64,000 bases of DNA from Clostridium folliculivorans. GTDB taxonomy: Bacteria > Bacillota > Clostridia > Clostridiales > Clostridiaceae. The position numbers were made by a program, and so were the translations under genes. Under the pieces are notes generated by a model. That model was not told the DNA's origin and searched no databases. It saw only the letters and a list, made by a program, of their open reading frames with translations. The DNA is taken from assembly GCF_024341905.1 (NCBI RefSeq), contig NZ_BQXY01000001.1:219013-283012 (forward strand), read 5' to 3'. Positions 10,403 to 19,630 of the stretch are shown here, piece by piece. Positions within the stretch are counted from its first letter, which is position 1, and every line of letters starts with the position of its first letter.

Positions 10403-11257
10403 ATGAAGCTTCTCAGAAATAAACTGGCAGTAACTGTTATAGTGCTGTCAGTTAGCTTTTTAGCTATAATTATTTACAGTGTTAAAAGAGATTCAAGCAA
10501 TCCTATTGTCAGTGGAGCAGGCACTGCACTTAATCCAATACAAAAAGCAGCCTATACCTTAGCAGATAAGGCCAAAGGTGGACTGGATTTCTTTGTTAAC
10601 TTCTCAGAGGTTAAAAAGGAAAATGAAGAGCTTAAGCAAAAGAATATAGAACTTGAAAATAAGTTAATTGAATACGGAAGTTTGAAAGCTAAAAATGAAG
10701 AATTACAGGGTATGTTGGATTTTAAGAGTAAAAAATCTAGTTATAATTACGTAGGTGTATATATAGTGGCAAAACCAGATTTTGGTGTTCTTAATGGATA
10801 CATAATAAACAAAGGTACAAATGCTGGAATTGCTAAGGATATGATTGTTATGGCTCCGGAAGGTCTTGTTGGAAAAGTAGTAGAAGCTAATTCAAATTGG
10901 TCAAAGGTTCAGACTCTTACTAATTTAAACTTTGCGGCTCATGCAAAAGTAGATAATTCTGATATTTCAGGTATAGTTAGAGGATATAAAAACAGTGATA
11001 ATGAGCCTTTGGCGATTTTAGATTTGCTTCCTATAAATTCGAAGATAAACAAAGGAGATATAATAACAACTACAGGACTTGGTGGTATGTATCCAAAGGA
11101 TTTAAGAATAGGAACAGTGGTGTCTGTAGAAGAAGATAAGGTTAAGGTTAATAAAAGTGCTATAATAAAGCCTTTTGTGGATTTTAATAAGTTAGAAGAA
11201 TTATATGTAGTAATACCACCGGATGGAAATAAAGAAGAGATAAAATATAAGGACTAA
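10403..11257 (+). CDS. mreC: Rod shape-determining protein MreC
   Basis: 284 residues: one N-terminal transmembrane helix (about 8-25), a coiled coil (about 65-110, Glu/Lys heptads around VKKENEELKQKNIELENK) and a C-terminal beta-barrel domain. MreC is the extracytoplasmic scaffold that links PBP2 and RodA to MreB filaments. The ATG lies one base after the mreB stop, implying coupled translation. Length and architecture are normal. Confidence 0.95.
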   Translation: MKLLRNKLAVTVIVLSVSFLAIIIYSVKRDSSNPIVSGAGTALNPIQKAAYTLADKAKGGLDFFVNFSEVKKENEELKQKNIELENKLIEYGSLKAKNEELQGMLDFKSKKSSYNYVGVYIVAKPDFGVLNGYIINKGTNAGIAKDMIVMAPEGLVGKVVEANSNWSKVQTLTNLNFAAHAKVDNSDISGIVRGYKNSDNEPLAILDLLPINSKINKGDIITTTGLGGMYPKDLRIGTVVSVEEDKVKVNKSAIIKPFVDFNKLEELYVVIPPDGNKEEIKYKD

Positions 11258-11270
11258 GGGGGACAAATAG

Positions 11271-11771
11271 GTGAAAAGAGTTGTATTGGCAATTATATGC
11301 CTGATTTTATTAATTCTTGATAACAGTATTGTCCCTTTCTTTTCAATATTTAATGGAACTCCAAGTTTATTATTATGCTTTGTAATTTGTTTTTCTATAA
11401 TAAACGGAAGATGGGAAGCAACTATAATTGGAGCTTTTAGTGGACTATTACAGGATATATTTTTCTATAAATATTACGGAATCAATGCTTTAGCTAATCT
11501 ATTATTGTGCTTTTTAGCAGCTGTTATAGGTGAGAATATATTTAAAAACAGAAAGTTTATTCCTGTTTTGTCAACATTTTGTCTATCGATAATCAAGTTA
11601 TTATTTGTTATGATTGTATTGTATTTAGCGAAGGTTAAGATGTCTTTTGGATATCCTATGCTTATTTCTGCAACGTACAATATGGTTATAGTTTTTTTAA
11701 TATATAACAAAGTATATAGATTTTCAAATAAGAAGTATATGAAGGTTCAGTGGAAGTTCAATAAAGATTAA
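11271..11771 (+). CDS. mreD: Rod shape-determining protein MreD
   Basis: 166-residue integral membrane protein with about five hydrophobic segments (LAIICLILLILDNSIVPFF at the N-terminus). It is the third member of the mreBCD operon and part of the elongasome. The start is GTG, preceded by AAGGGGG. It ends 12 bases ahead of the PBP2 start codon. Sequence conservation is low in this family, so the call rests on membrane topology plus operon position. Confidence 0.92.
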   Translation: MKRVVLAIICLILLILDNSIVPFFSIFNGTPSLLLCFVICFSIINGRWEATIIGAFSGLLQDIFFYKYYGINALANLLLCFLAAVIGENIFKNRKFIPVLSTFCLSIIKLLFVMIVLYLAKVKMSFGYPMLISATYNMVIVFLIYNKVYRFSNKKYMKVQWKFNKD

Positions 11772-11783
11772 TAGGTGATAATA

Positions 11784-14627
11784 ATGAATAACGTTAAGAA
11801 GAAAAAGAAAACAGTGAATCGATATACAGTAGTAATAGTAATAATGTTTATTATATTTTCAGCTATAGTTGGAAGACTAATATATTTACAAATTTTTAAG
11901 TATGATGACTATACTGATAGAGCTAACACTAGTTCAAGAAGATTAGTTACAGAGAAAGCACCTAGAGGTAAGATATATGATTCTCAAGGTAATCTGTTAG
12001 CTACCAATAAGCAAGTGTATACTTTAACATTTACTCAAACTGATGACTCATCTAAAAGTTTTTATACAACTATGAAACAAGTATTTAAACTTCTAGATGA
12101 GAATAAGGATTCTCAGCAAGATACTTTAAATCTTAAGATTAATGATAAAGGTGAACCTTATTTTGATTTTAATGTTTCATCTGATGACAGTAAAAGAGCT
12201 TTAGAGATCAGATTCAAAAGAGATAGAGGTATGAATGATGATATAAAGAATAAACTGTTCAAAGGTAAGCAAGAACTTACTGATGATGATGAAAGCAAGA
12301 TAGATGAAGAGCTGATAAAGATAAACGCGAAAGATACATTTTATTATATGGTTAAGTTCTATCAAATGTATGATATGCTGAATCCTACAGCTGATGAAAG
12401 AAAAGATTATAAGAGTTTAAGTGGACAAGAAATAACAGAAATGCTTTTAAAGAAGTTTTCTATGAATGATATTAGAAGATATATGTTAGTTAAAGATGCC
12501 ATAAAGATGCAGAGTTTTTCAGGTTTTAAGCCTGTTACTATAGCTGCAAACATAAAAAAAGATACAGCATCGATATTTTATCAAAAGTTAACTAATCTTC
12601 CAGGAGTAGATGTAGCTTTAGAACCTATGAGGTACTATCCTTATGGGCAATATAATTTAGCTTCTAGCGTAATTGGTTACGTTGCTTCAATAGATAGCAG
12701 CAAAAAAGACAGGTATGAAGAAAGAGGCTATGACGTATCTACAGATGTCATAGGGAAATCTGGTATAGAGTCTGCTTTTGAATCAGTGCTTAAGGGTAAT
12801 ACTGGAGGAACTACAATTAAGGTAGATTCCCAAGGTAGAAAAACAGAAGAGCTGTTTGATCTTGAGCCAAGCCCTGGTGAAAATGTTCATTTGAGTATAG
12901 ATAAGAATATTCAGTATTCCGCTGAAAAAGCACTTCAGGAAAGAATGGACTATGTTAAAACTCAGGTAAATGATCCTCAGTATAAGATATCAAAAGACTT
13001 TAATACTACAAGAGGTGCAGCTGTTGCTATAGAGGCAAAAACGGGAAGAGTTTTAGCAATGGTTAGTAACCCTGGATTTGATGCTAATATATTCTCCGAA
13101 CCAGGAAAACTTACACCGGAATTATCGAAGCAATTTTTTGCTCCTGATTATGAAGCTTATGGAAAGATGATTATATCGAAGTACAACCTAAACAAGACTA
13201 TTGACGAGTTGTTTCCAAAAGATGCAAATGGTAATAGGCAAGATAAATATGATTTGTATCCTAAACCATTTTACAACTATGCAACTATGGGATTAATACC
13301 ACCTGGATCAACTTTCAAGCCTTTAACATCATTGGCTGCTTTAGAAGAGGGAGTAGTTACCCCAGGTGAAACATTATATGGTAAGAAGTATTTTGATATA
13401 CATCCGGATGTTTTTGGATCTTGGGCACCAGCTGATGAGCATGAATATGGAATAGTAGACTTAAAGAGAGCTTTAGCTGTATCTTGTAACTTCTATTATT
13501 ATGAAATGGGATATAGAATGTATGTGAAGAATGGTTCAGATACTAAAGCACTAGATACTCTAGCCAAATACGCATGGCAGCTTGGTATGGGGACAGATCC
13601 TAAGAGTAATCAAAAAGGAAGTACTGGTGTTGAAATAGGAGAAAACTTTGGACAAACATATAACTACGAATATTTCAAAAGCCAAACTTTATATTATTCA
13701 AGATTTGAATTAGTTGACGATTTATCAAAAGGAGCTTACGGATCATATAGCTTTGTACCTTTAGATATCCAAGCAAAAGACGATGATGACGATAAATTAA
13801 AAGAAACCAAACAACAAATAAAAGATTTAGTTATAAACTTTATTAAAGATAGTAGTGGTGGTAAATTAAGCTTTAATGATTTTAATACTAAGTTGAAAAA
13901 TTTATTGAATGATTTACAGAGTAATTCAAAAGTTTTTAATGATAGAATAAATGCTTATAATGCTACTGGTAGAAAATATTCTCATGGTGCAACTATAGAT
14001 GCCATTGATCAATTTATATACGACAAGAATGGTGCTGTGAATACACCTGCAGAGCTTGTAAACGCATCAATTGGACAAGGTATAAATAACTTTAGCTTGG
14101 TTCAGCTTGCAAGTTATATATCTACAATAGCAAATGGAGGCACAAGATATAAGGTTCATCTTGTTGATCAGATAACTGATAATAGTGGAAATGTAGTAAA
14201 AGAGTATAAGCCAGAAGTTTTAGGTAAGATAAATATTAAACCAGAGACTCTAAATGCTATAAAGCAAGGAATGTATATTGTTAATAATGGTACTGATGAA
14301 GGTACTGCTAGAGCTCACTTTGTAGGCTTCCCAATCCAGACTGCTGGTAAGACTGGAACTGCTACATATAACACTAATGAAGAAGATTACGGAAGAAGTG
14401 ACTATAGTGTTTACGTATCTTTTGCACCGGTAGATGATCCTCAGATAGTGGTTGCTGTTGTTATGTATGATGGATATCAAGGTAATATGGGAGCGCCAGT
14501 GGCAAGAGCTATATATGAGACTTATTTTAGAGATCAGATAAAACAACAGTTTCCAAATTATCAACCTATGTTTAATTACACACTAAATCCACCATTAGAA
14601 GATGTTAAGGATGATAATTTAAAATAA
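11784..14627 (+). CDS. mrdA: Penicillin-binding protein 2 (elongation transpeptidase)
   Basis: 947-residue class B PBP, the peptidoglycan DD-transpeptidase of the elongasome working with RodA. One N-terminal transmembrane helix (about 15-35) is followed by a dimerisation domain starting RRLVTEKAPRGKIYDSQGN and the transpeptidase domain with Ser509-Thr-Phe-Lys512, Ser567-Cys-Asn569 and Lys856-Thr-Gly858. A GTG in frame at 11775 is less likely than ATG 11784, which is six bases after AGGTG. The protein is longer than E. coli PBP2: about 290 residues separate SxN and KTG, and that gap contains an acidic-rich helical insertion (about 665-735, starting near KDDDDDK). Confidence 0.94.
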   Translation: MNNVKKKKKTVNRYTVVIVIMFIIFSAIVGRLIYLQIFKYDDYTDRANTSSRRLVTEKAPRGKIYDSQGNLLATNKQVYTLTFTQTDDSSKSFYTTMKQVFKLLDENKDSQQDTLNLKINDKGEPYFDFNVSSDDSKRALEIRFKRDRGMNDDIKNKLFKGKQELTDDDESKIDEELIKINAKDTFYYMVKFYQMYDMLNPTADERKDYKSLSGQEITEMLLKKFSMNDIRRYMLVKDAIKMQSFSGFKPVTIAANIKKDTASIFYQKLTNLPGVDVALEPMRYYPYGQYNLASSVIGYVASIDSSKKDRYEERGYDVSTDVIGKSGIESAFESVLKGNTGGTTIKVDSQGRKTEELFDLEPSPGENVHLSIDKNIQYSAEKALQERMDYVKTQVNDPQYKISKDFNTTRGAAVAIEAKTGRVLAMVSNPGFDANIFSEPGKLTPELSKQFFAPDYEAYGKMIISKYNLNKTIDELFPKDANGNRQDKYDLYPKPFYNYATMGLIPPGSTFKPLTSLAALEEGVVTPGETLYGKKYFDIHPDVFGSWAPADEHEYGIVDLKRALAVSCNFYYYEMGYRMYVKNGSDTKALDTLAKYAWQLGMGTDPKSNQKGSTGVEIGENFGQTYNYEYFKSQTLYYSRFELVDDLSKGAYGSYSFVPLDIQAKDDDDDKLKETKQQIKDLVINFIKDSSGGKLSFNDFNTKLKNLLNDLQSNSKVFNDRINAYNATGRKYSHGATIDAIDQFIYDKNGAVNTPAELVNASIGQGINNFSLVQLASYISTIANGGTRYKVHLVDQITDNSGNVVKEYKPEVLGKINIKPETLNAIKQGMYIVNNGTDEGTARAHFVGFPIQTAGKTGTATYNTNEEDYGRSDYSVYVSFAPVDDPQIVVAVVMYDGYQGNMGAPVARAIYETYFRDQIKQQFPNYQPMFNYTLNPPLEDVKDDNLK

Positions 14628-14637
14628 TAAATTTACA

Positions 14638-14688
14638 GCGCAATATCAAAAAACAATTACAGTTATTTTGATATTGTGCTTTTTATTT
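14638..14688 (+). terminator. Terminator after mreBCD-PBP2
   Basis: GCGCAATATCAAAA (14638-14651) pairs with TTTTGATATTGTGC (14667-14680), followed by a T-rich tail. Confidence 0.75.
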
Positions 14689-14855
14689 ACAAAAAAACAA
14701 CGTTTCTATTAATATGTATTAAATTTTGCATTTAAATTGTAGAAAAAACTTTATATATATTATGTAGATGATATAATTATTTTATGGATTTAAAAAGGAT
14801 TTTTATCAGTTGTTGTTGAATTAGAACATAAGTAGGGTAGGCTTTGGAGGTTTTT

Positions 14856-15500
14856 ATGTTAGACGAGGGTATTTTTATAAAAGGAAACAGAGAAGGAATT
14901 ATAGCCCTAATAAATATGGATAAGTTTAAAGATTTTGATGAAATGCTCGAAAAGTTACTAGAGAGGCTAAATTCTGGAAAGCAGTTTTATGTGGGAGCCA
15001 CTCTGACTTTTATTGCCGATTTGAAACATATAAATGATAAACAAATGAGAAGGTTAAAGGATGTTCTCTTTGATGAAATCATGATTAAAGATTGTATATT
15101 CCAAGAGAGGGAAGAAAAAGAAAGTAAGTCTTTTACAGGAGTATATGAAGGAAGAACTAAATTTATAAGGAAAACAGTAAGAGGTGGTCAAAGTATTAAT
15201 TACCCGGGGAATATAGTTATTATAGGGGATATAAACAATGGTGCTGAGGTTTCAGCAGCTGGGAATATAATAGTTTTAGGAAGTATAAAAGGTCAAGTAC
15301 ATGCTGGAATCAACGGAAATAAAAAGTCGATTATTGCGGCGTTTATGCTTCAACCTGAAATTTTAAGCATAAGTAACTTGATTACAATATCACCGGAAGG
15401 GGAAAAACCTACATATCCAGAAGTAGCAAAGATTAAGGATGGGGAAATAGTTGTTGAGCCATACTTACCTAATAAATACATAAGTACATGGAGGGATTAA
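14856..15500 (+). CDS. minC: Septum site-determining protein MinC
   Basis: About 214 residues. The N-terminal domain (about 1-95) is the FtsZ-antagonising part. The C-terminal half is the right-handed beta-helix with repeated Gly-rich turns ([21 protein letters not shown] and following) that binds MinD. It prevents division at the poles. A TTG upstream in frame (14844) overlaps the ribosome-binding site; ATG 14856, five bases after GGAGG, is the preferred start. It is followed four bases later by minD, making a minCDE operon after the PBP2 terminator. Confidence 0.93.
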   Translation: MLDEGIFIKGNREGIIALINMDKFKDFDEMLEKLLERLNSGKQFYVGATLTFIADLKHINDKQMRRLKDVLFDEIMIKDCIFQEREEKESKSFTGVYEGRTKFIRKTVRGGQSINYPGNIVIIGDINNGAEVSAAGNIIVLGSIKGQVHAGINGNKKSIIAAFMLQPEILSISNLITISPEGEKPTYPEVAKIKDGEIVVEPYLPNKYISTWRD

Positions 15501-15504
15501 GTAA

Positions 15505-16302
15505 ATGGGAGTTTCAATAGTAATAACATCAGGCAAAGGTGGAGTTGGAAAAACTACAACCACTGCCAATATAGGTACAGCATTAGCAGCTTTAGGTAAA
15601 AGGGTAGTAGTGGTGGACGGAGATACAGGCCTTAGAAACTTAGATGTTCTTTTGGGATTAGAAAATAGAATAGTTTATACTATCATTGATGTAATAGAAA
15701 ATAGATGTAGGACAAAGCAAGCATTAATAAAGGATAAGAGATTTTCAAACTTATTTTTGCTGCCAACAGCTCAAACTAAAGATAAAAACGATATAAGCAC
15801 ACAGCAGATGTTAAAGCTTGTAAACGAGCTTAAAGAAGAGTTTGATTATGTGTTAATAGATTGCCCTGCTGGGATAGAGCAAGGTTTTGAAAATGCAATA
15901 GTAGGGGCAGATAGAGCAGTTGTTGTTGTAAACCCTGAGATTACATCAGTTAGAGATGCAGATAGAGTAATAGGTAAACTTGATGCGAAAGGCTTAGAGG
16001 ACCATCAAGTTATAGTTAATAGATTAAATTATGAAATGACTCAAAGAGGAGATATGCTGGATGTACCAGATATAATTGAAACATTATCAGTAAAGCTTCT
16101 TGGGATTGTACCAGATGATAAGACCATTACAGTTTCTACAAATAAGGGAGAACCGATAGTATTAGATGATAAAGCTTTTGCTGGACAAGCATTTAGAAAT
16201 ATAGCAAAAAGAATTACAGGTGAAGAAGTTCCACTTTTAGACTTGAGTAACGAGGCGGGCGGTTTCTTTAATTCTTTAAAAAGATTATTCAAGAAGAAGT
16301 AG
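15505..16302 (+). CDS. minD: Septum site-determining ATPase MinD
   Basis: 265-residue ParA/MinD-family ATPase. The deviant Walker A SGKGGVGKTTTTANIG starts at about residue 9, the switch region is VVVDGDTGLRNLDVLLG and Walker B is DYVLIDCPAG. The C-terminal amphipathic helix FFNSLKRLFKKK is the membrane-targeting sequence. It recruits MinC to the membrane and cycles with MinE. Spacing to minC (4 bases) and minE (12 bases) indicates one operon. Confidence 0.97.
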   Translation: MGVSIVITSGKGGVGKTTTTANIGTALAALGKRVVVVDGDTGLRNLDVLLGLENRIVYTIIDVIENRCRTKQALIKDKRFSNLFLLPTAQTKDKNDISTQQMLKLVNELKEEFDYVLIDCPAGIEQGFENAIVGADRAVVVVNPEITSVRDADRVIGKLDAKGLEDHQVIVNRLNYEMTQRGDMLDVPDIIETLSVKLLGIVPDDKTITVSTNKGEPIVLDDKAFAGQAFRNIAKRITGEEVPLLDLSNEAGGFFNSLKRLFKKK

Positions 16303-16314
16303 GAGGTGTTGTAA

Positions 16315-16581
16315 ATGGACTTATTTAAAATGTTTTCTAATAAACCAACACCTAAGGACGTAGCAAAAGATAGATTAAAGCTAATACTAATACATGATAG
16401 AGGAGACTTAGCGCCTGAAGTCTTGGAAAATATAAAACAAGAAATTCTTGAAGTTATTTCAAAATATGTAGAAATTGACAGTGATGACATTGATATTACT
16501 ATAACCAAAACTGGTGAAATGGAAGGGGACTCACCTGCCTTAGTAGCTAATATTCCTATAAAAAATGTAAGAGGAAGATAA
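16315..16581 (+). CDS. minE: Cell division topological specificity factor MinE
   Basis: 88 residues, usual length. The N-terminal anti-MinCD helix lies within KDVAKDRLKLILIHDRG and the C-terminal topological domain ends in NIPIKNVRGR. It stimulates MinD ATPase to drive pole-to-pole oscillation. A perfect AGGAGGTG precedes the start. Having MinE, rather than the DivIVA-based system alone, is common in clostridia. Confidence 0.95.
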   Translation: MDLFKMFSNKPTPKDVAKDRLKLILIHDRGDLAPEVLENIKQEILEVISKYVEIDSDDIDITITKTGEMEGDSPALVANIPIKNVRGR

Positions 16582-16720
16582 TAAAGAAATATATGACTAA
16601 TATAATCCACATACTGTACAAATTAATGCAGCTATGTGGATTAAATTTTGTAGTTTTTTTAACTATTTTGTAGTTTAGATTTTTAAATTTTTAAGATATA
16701 ATAGGTATATGCGCTTATTT

Positions 16721-16818
16721 AGATGTACCACTTCGTAATAAAATTTATTGTTTTTAAATTCTCTCACCAGAAGCCGCGAGAGTTTTAAAAATAGATTGTG
16801 GATCGAAGTGGTACATCT
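16721..16818. repeat. Family A palindromic element (best copy)
   Basis: A 98-bp element with perfect 15-bp terminal inverted repeats (AGATGTACCACTTCG at 16721-16735 and its complement at 16804-16818). An internal hairpin lies at CTCTC/GAGAG (16761-16782), flanked by TTTTAAAT and TTTTAAAA. It lies between minE and rodA and may act as a MITE-like insertion or an mRNA hairpin. Confidence 0.75.
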
Positions 16819-16878
16819 ATAGAACTTTTTATTTAACTAAAGATGTTTATTAAAAACTAAAGTTGTGGAGGTAGTACC

Positions 16879-18003
16879 ATGCTTAAAAGGTTAAAGCTAG
16901 ATACTAAACTTCTCAGAGAAATGGATTTTAGTATCCTTATTGCAACGATTTTAATAGTATTATTTGGAATACTTAATATCTATGCTGCTATGAGACCAGA
17001 TAATTCTGATGCAAAAAAACAGCTTATATGGTTCGGAGTATCTCTTGTGGTAATGTACTTTATCATACTTATTGATTACAATATTCTTAGAAATTTTGTG
17101 CCAATTTTATATTGGATATCAATTTTGTTACTTATCTATACAAAGTTTATGGGAGCAACTATAAATGGGGCTACAGGTTGGATAAAGATTGGATCATTAT
17201 TTCAGATACAAGCTTCTGAGGTAGCAAAGATGGCCTTGATATTTATGTTAGCCAAGAAGATGGACGAGATGGAGTTGAAAGTTAATAACTTAAAGAATTT
17301 TATGATTTTAGCCGCATATACTTTATTGCCAGTAGCACTTATAGTAATCGAGCCTGATATGGGGATGACAATGGTATGTTTCTTTATTGTATTAGGTATC
17401 TTCTTCTGTGCAGGATTGGATATTAGAATTATTGTAGGTGGACTCTCATCTCTAGTTGTAGGAATTATGCTTTTATGGAATTCAGGATTAATTGAAGCTT
17501 ATCAAAAAAGAAGACTTGTATCTTTTTTAAATCCGGAAGCGGACGAGCTTGGCGCAGGCCTTCAATTGATGCAATCTATGACTGGTATTGGATCTGGAGG
17601 CTTATTTGGAACTGGTCTGAAGTTATCTCAAGATGCAGGGACTAGTTATGTAGGACAGTTTGTTCCAGAAAAACAAACAGATTTTATTTTTGCTGTAATT
17701 GGGGAACATTGGGGAACGATTGGTGCTATAGTTCTACTCATACTATATGGTATATTAATTTACAGAACTATAAAAACAGCAAGGAATTCAAAAGATGTTT
17801 TTGGTTCAATCATCTGTGTTGGTATGGCGTCATATTTTTTATTTGCTATATTGCAAAATATTGGAATGACTATTGGTATAATGCCTATCACAGGAATAAC
17901 TTTGCCGCTGGTTAGTTATGGTGGTAGTTCACTTCTGACCACTGTAATGTCTATATCTTTAATTATAAATATAGGTATGAGAAAGAAAAAGATTAATTTT
18001 TAG
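16879..18003 (+). CDS. rodA: RodA-type SEDS peptidoglycan glycosyltransferase
   Basis: 374 residues with about ten transmembrane helices, in the FtsW/RodA/SpoVE family. Characteristic segments are NGATGWIKIGSLFQIQASEVAKMALI, PEKQTDFIFAVIGEHWG and the C-terminal PLVSYGGSS motif. It polymerises glycan strands from lipid II in partnership with PBP2 encoded 2-5 kb upstream. GGAGG lies ahead of the ATG. It is followed 15 bases later by mgsA, the usual clostridial order. Confidence 0.93.
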   Translation: MLKRLKLDTKLLREMDFSILIATILIVLFGILNIYAAMRPDNSDAKKQLIWFGVSLVVMYFIILIDYNILRNFVPILYWISILLLIYTKFMGATINGATGWIKIGSLFQIQASEVAKMALIFMLAKKMDEMELKVNNLKNFMILAAYTLLPVALIVIEPDMGMTMVCFFIVLGIFFCAGLDIRIIVGGLSSLVVGIMLLWNSGLIEAYQKRRLVSFLNPEADELGAGLQLMQSMTGIGSGGLFGTGLKLSQDAGTSYVGQFVPEKQTDFIFAVIGEHWGTIGAIVLLILYGILIYRTIKTARNSKDVFGSIICVGMASYFLFAILQNIGMTIGIMPITGITLPLVSYGGSSLLTTVMSISLIINIGMRKKKINF

Positions 18004-18018
18004 GGGGAAAAGGGTATT

Positions 18019-18381
18019 ATGAATATTTCGCTTATAGCACATGATGAGAAGAAAGACGATATGCTAGAATTTGTAAACAGGTACAAGCATATTTTTGAAA
18101 GGCATGTTTTATATGCTACAGGAACTACAGGAAAGAGAATAACTGAAGAAACGGGACTTACAGTACATAGATTTTTATCAGGACCTCTTGGTGGAGATCA
18201 ACAAATAGGAAGTAAAATTGCTGAAGGTAATATGGATTTAGTTATATTTTTAAGAGATCCGTTAACTGCTCAGCCGCACGAACCAGACGTTACAGCATTA
18301 ATAAGATTATGTGATGTTCATCATATACCAGTTGCAACTAATGTAGGAAGTGCAGAAGTATTTATGAAATCACTAAAATAA
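18019..18381 (+). CDS. mgsA: Methylglyoxal synthase
   Basis: 120 residues, typical length. The enzyme converts dihydroxyacetone phosphate to methylglyoxal and phosphate, a bypass of lower glycolysis. Conserved features are IALIAHD-like [11 protein letters not shown] at the N-terminus, the phosphate loop ATGTTGKRI, the [10 protein letters not shown] active-site region with its Asp, and [14 protein letters not shown]. The gene ends before a strong hairpin, so it closes the rodA transcript. Confidence 0.95.
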   Translation: MNISLIAHDEKKDDMLEFVNRYKHIFERHVLYATGTTGKRITEETGLTVHRFLSGPLGGDQQIGSKIAEGNMDLVIFLRDPLTAQPHEPDVTALIRLCDVHHIPVATNVGSAEVFMKSLK

Positions 18382-18402
18382 ATAGATTTATGTATAAAGT
18401 AG

Positions 18403-18452
18403 AGCACCACTTAAATCATAAGATATAACTATGATTTAGGTGGTGTTTTATT
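18403..18452 (+). terminator. Terminator after mgsA
   Basis: CACCACTTAAATCATA (18405-18420) pairs perfectly with 18430-18445, followed by TTTTATTTTAT. The arm CACCACTT is also the family A/B repeat end, so the hairpin may derive from a repeat. Confidence 0.7.
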
Positions 18453-18668
18453 TTATAGATATACCAGTTTCAAATGAAATCTATTTATCAAGTAAAATAC
18501 CATTAATAGTTAAAGTTATTTTGAGCATATTTTTAAATCACGGAAATGGGATATCTATTCCTATGAACAGACATACTACTTCAATCCTTGGACTCAAAAA
18601 AATGCTTTCGATGAACCTACGAAGCATTTTTTTGATAGATTTCAATATGAAGTAGTTTATCTATAGAA
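18446..18668. repeat. Family B dispersed element, copy 1
   Basis: About 220 bp that is roughly 90 percent identical, in inverted orientation, to 42282-42500. It contains a palindromic unit (TTCAATCC and AAGTAGT ends, an AAAATGCTTCG hairpin) plus a companion arm ATACCAGTTTCAAATG. The gap 18382-18794 otherwise holds only the mgsA terminator and the upstream region of spoIVFA. Confidence 0.75.
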
Positions 18669-18794
18669 TAGTAATTTTCTTATATACTTTTATCATATAA
18701 TTCATGTATCACAAATATATATAATATGAACTTGGTATAAATTAAAGCTGAAATGTTTATTGATTAAAATATTTGTGAACGTGGGAGGAAAAGG

Positions 18795-19607
18795 ATGGGA
18801 AAGTATAATAGTGAATATGAGAGTTACTATGCAAAGATATTGCAAAGACAAAGAACACAGAATCCGTATGCTGCATATGGAGTGCAAGAGACTCCTGTAA
18901 GCAAAAGAGAATATAGTGCTGGAGTAAATAATTTTAATGGTATTAATAAAAATGTAATTGTAAGTAGGATAATGCAAGAGCTTATAGGAGTTCTATGTTT
19001 AACAGCCTTTGTTATTGTGTGCAAAACTGTAGCTACGCCTCAAACTACAGTGGCGTATAAGTATGCAAAAGATGTAATCAATAATAATCTTGATTATAAT
19101 AAATATTTGGATCCTAAAATGGTTTCCTACATAAGCAATATAAACTTTAAAGATACTACAAGTCTTAGGGATAACTTAGAGGACTATATTGAGACCTTTA
19201 AGTCTAATGTAACTGGAGAAAAAACATTGAAAGAGAAATCAAAAGAGAGTTTTGTTACACCAGTTAAAGGAAAAATAGATAGTGAGCTTAGTGCAAAGCA
19301 AACAGATAAATCAATAGTTATAGATATAAATCAAGATACAGAAGTAATAGCACCTAATGAGGGTACAGTAAAGAAAGTGGCTGATGAAAAAGATATTGGT
19401 AGTTACGTAATTATTGATCATGGAAATGGCATAGAGACAAAATGCTCTGGATTAAAGGAGATAGGTGTAAAAGAAGGCGAGAAAGTAGATAAAGGTCAGT
19501 TTTTAGGCAAAAGCCAGAGTGTAAAAAGTTTAAATAAGGCATGTGTAATATTTTCTTTGAGCTATATGGGAGAGAATAAAGACCCAAAGGAATATATGAC
19601 ATTTTAG
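18795..19607 (+). CDS. spoIVFA: SpoIVFA-like protein with degenerate M23/LytM domain
   Basis: 270 residues: basic, Tyr-rich N-terminus, one transmembrane helix (about 56-77, LIGVLCLTAFVIVCKTV), and a C-terminal M23/LytM fold (about 155-270; VIAPNEGTVKKVADEKDIGSYVIIDHGNGI). The zinc ligands are largely lost: where active LytM has the HxH strand this protein has VIFSLSY, so it is probably not an enzyme. The gene lies directly ahead of the M50 protease gene, in the place of SpoIVFA ahead of SpoIVFB in Bacillus, where SpoIVFA anchors and controls the protease during sigma-K activation in the mother cell. Assignment combines the fold and synteny. Confidence 0.75.
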   Translation: MGKYNSEYESYYAKILQRQRTQNPYAAYGVQETPVSKREYSAGVNNFNGINKNVIVSRIMQELIGVLCLTAFVIVCKTVATPQTTVAYKYAKDVINNNLDYNKYLDPKMVSYISNINFKDTTSLRDNLEDYIETFKSNVTGEKTLKEKSKESFVTPVKGKIDSELSAKQTDKSIVIDINQDTEVIAPNEGTVKKVADEKDIGSYVIIDHGNGIETKCSGLKEIGVKEGEKVDKGQFLGKSQSVKSLNKACVIFSLSYMGENKDPKEYMTF

Positions 19608-19630
19608 TAGCAATTCTTTAGGAGAATTTG

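Noticed and set aside
16041-16610. 189-codon minus-strand frame across minD and minE
   Set aside because: Shadow of two conserved genes; protein is low complexity and matches nothing.
18440-18655. 71-codon plus-strand frame
   Set aside because: Lies wholly within the family B repeat, has no ribosome-binding site, and the same DNA occurs inverted at 42 kb.
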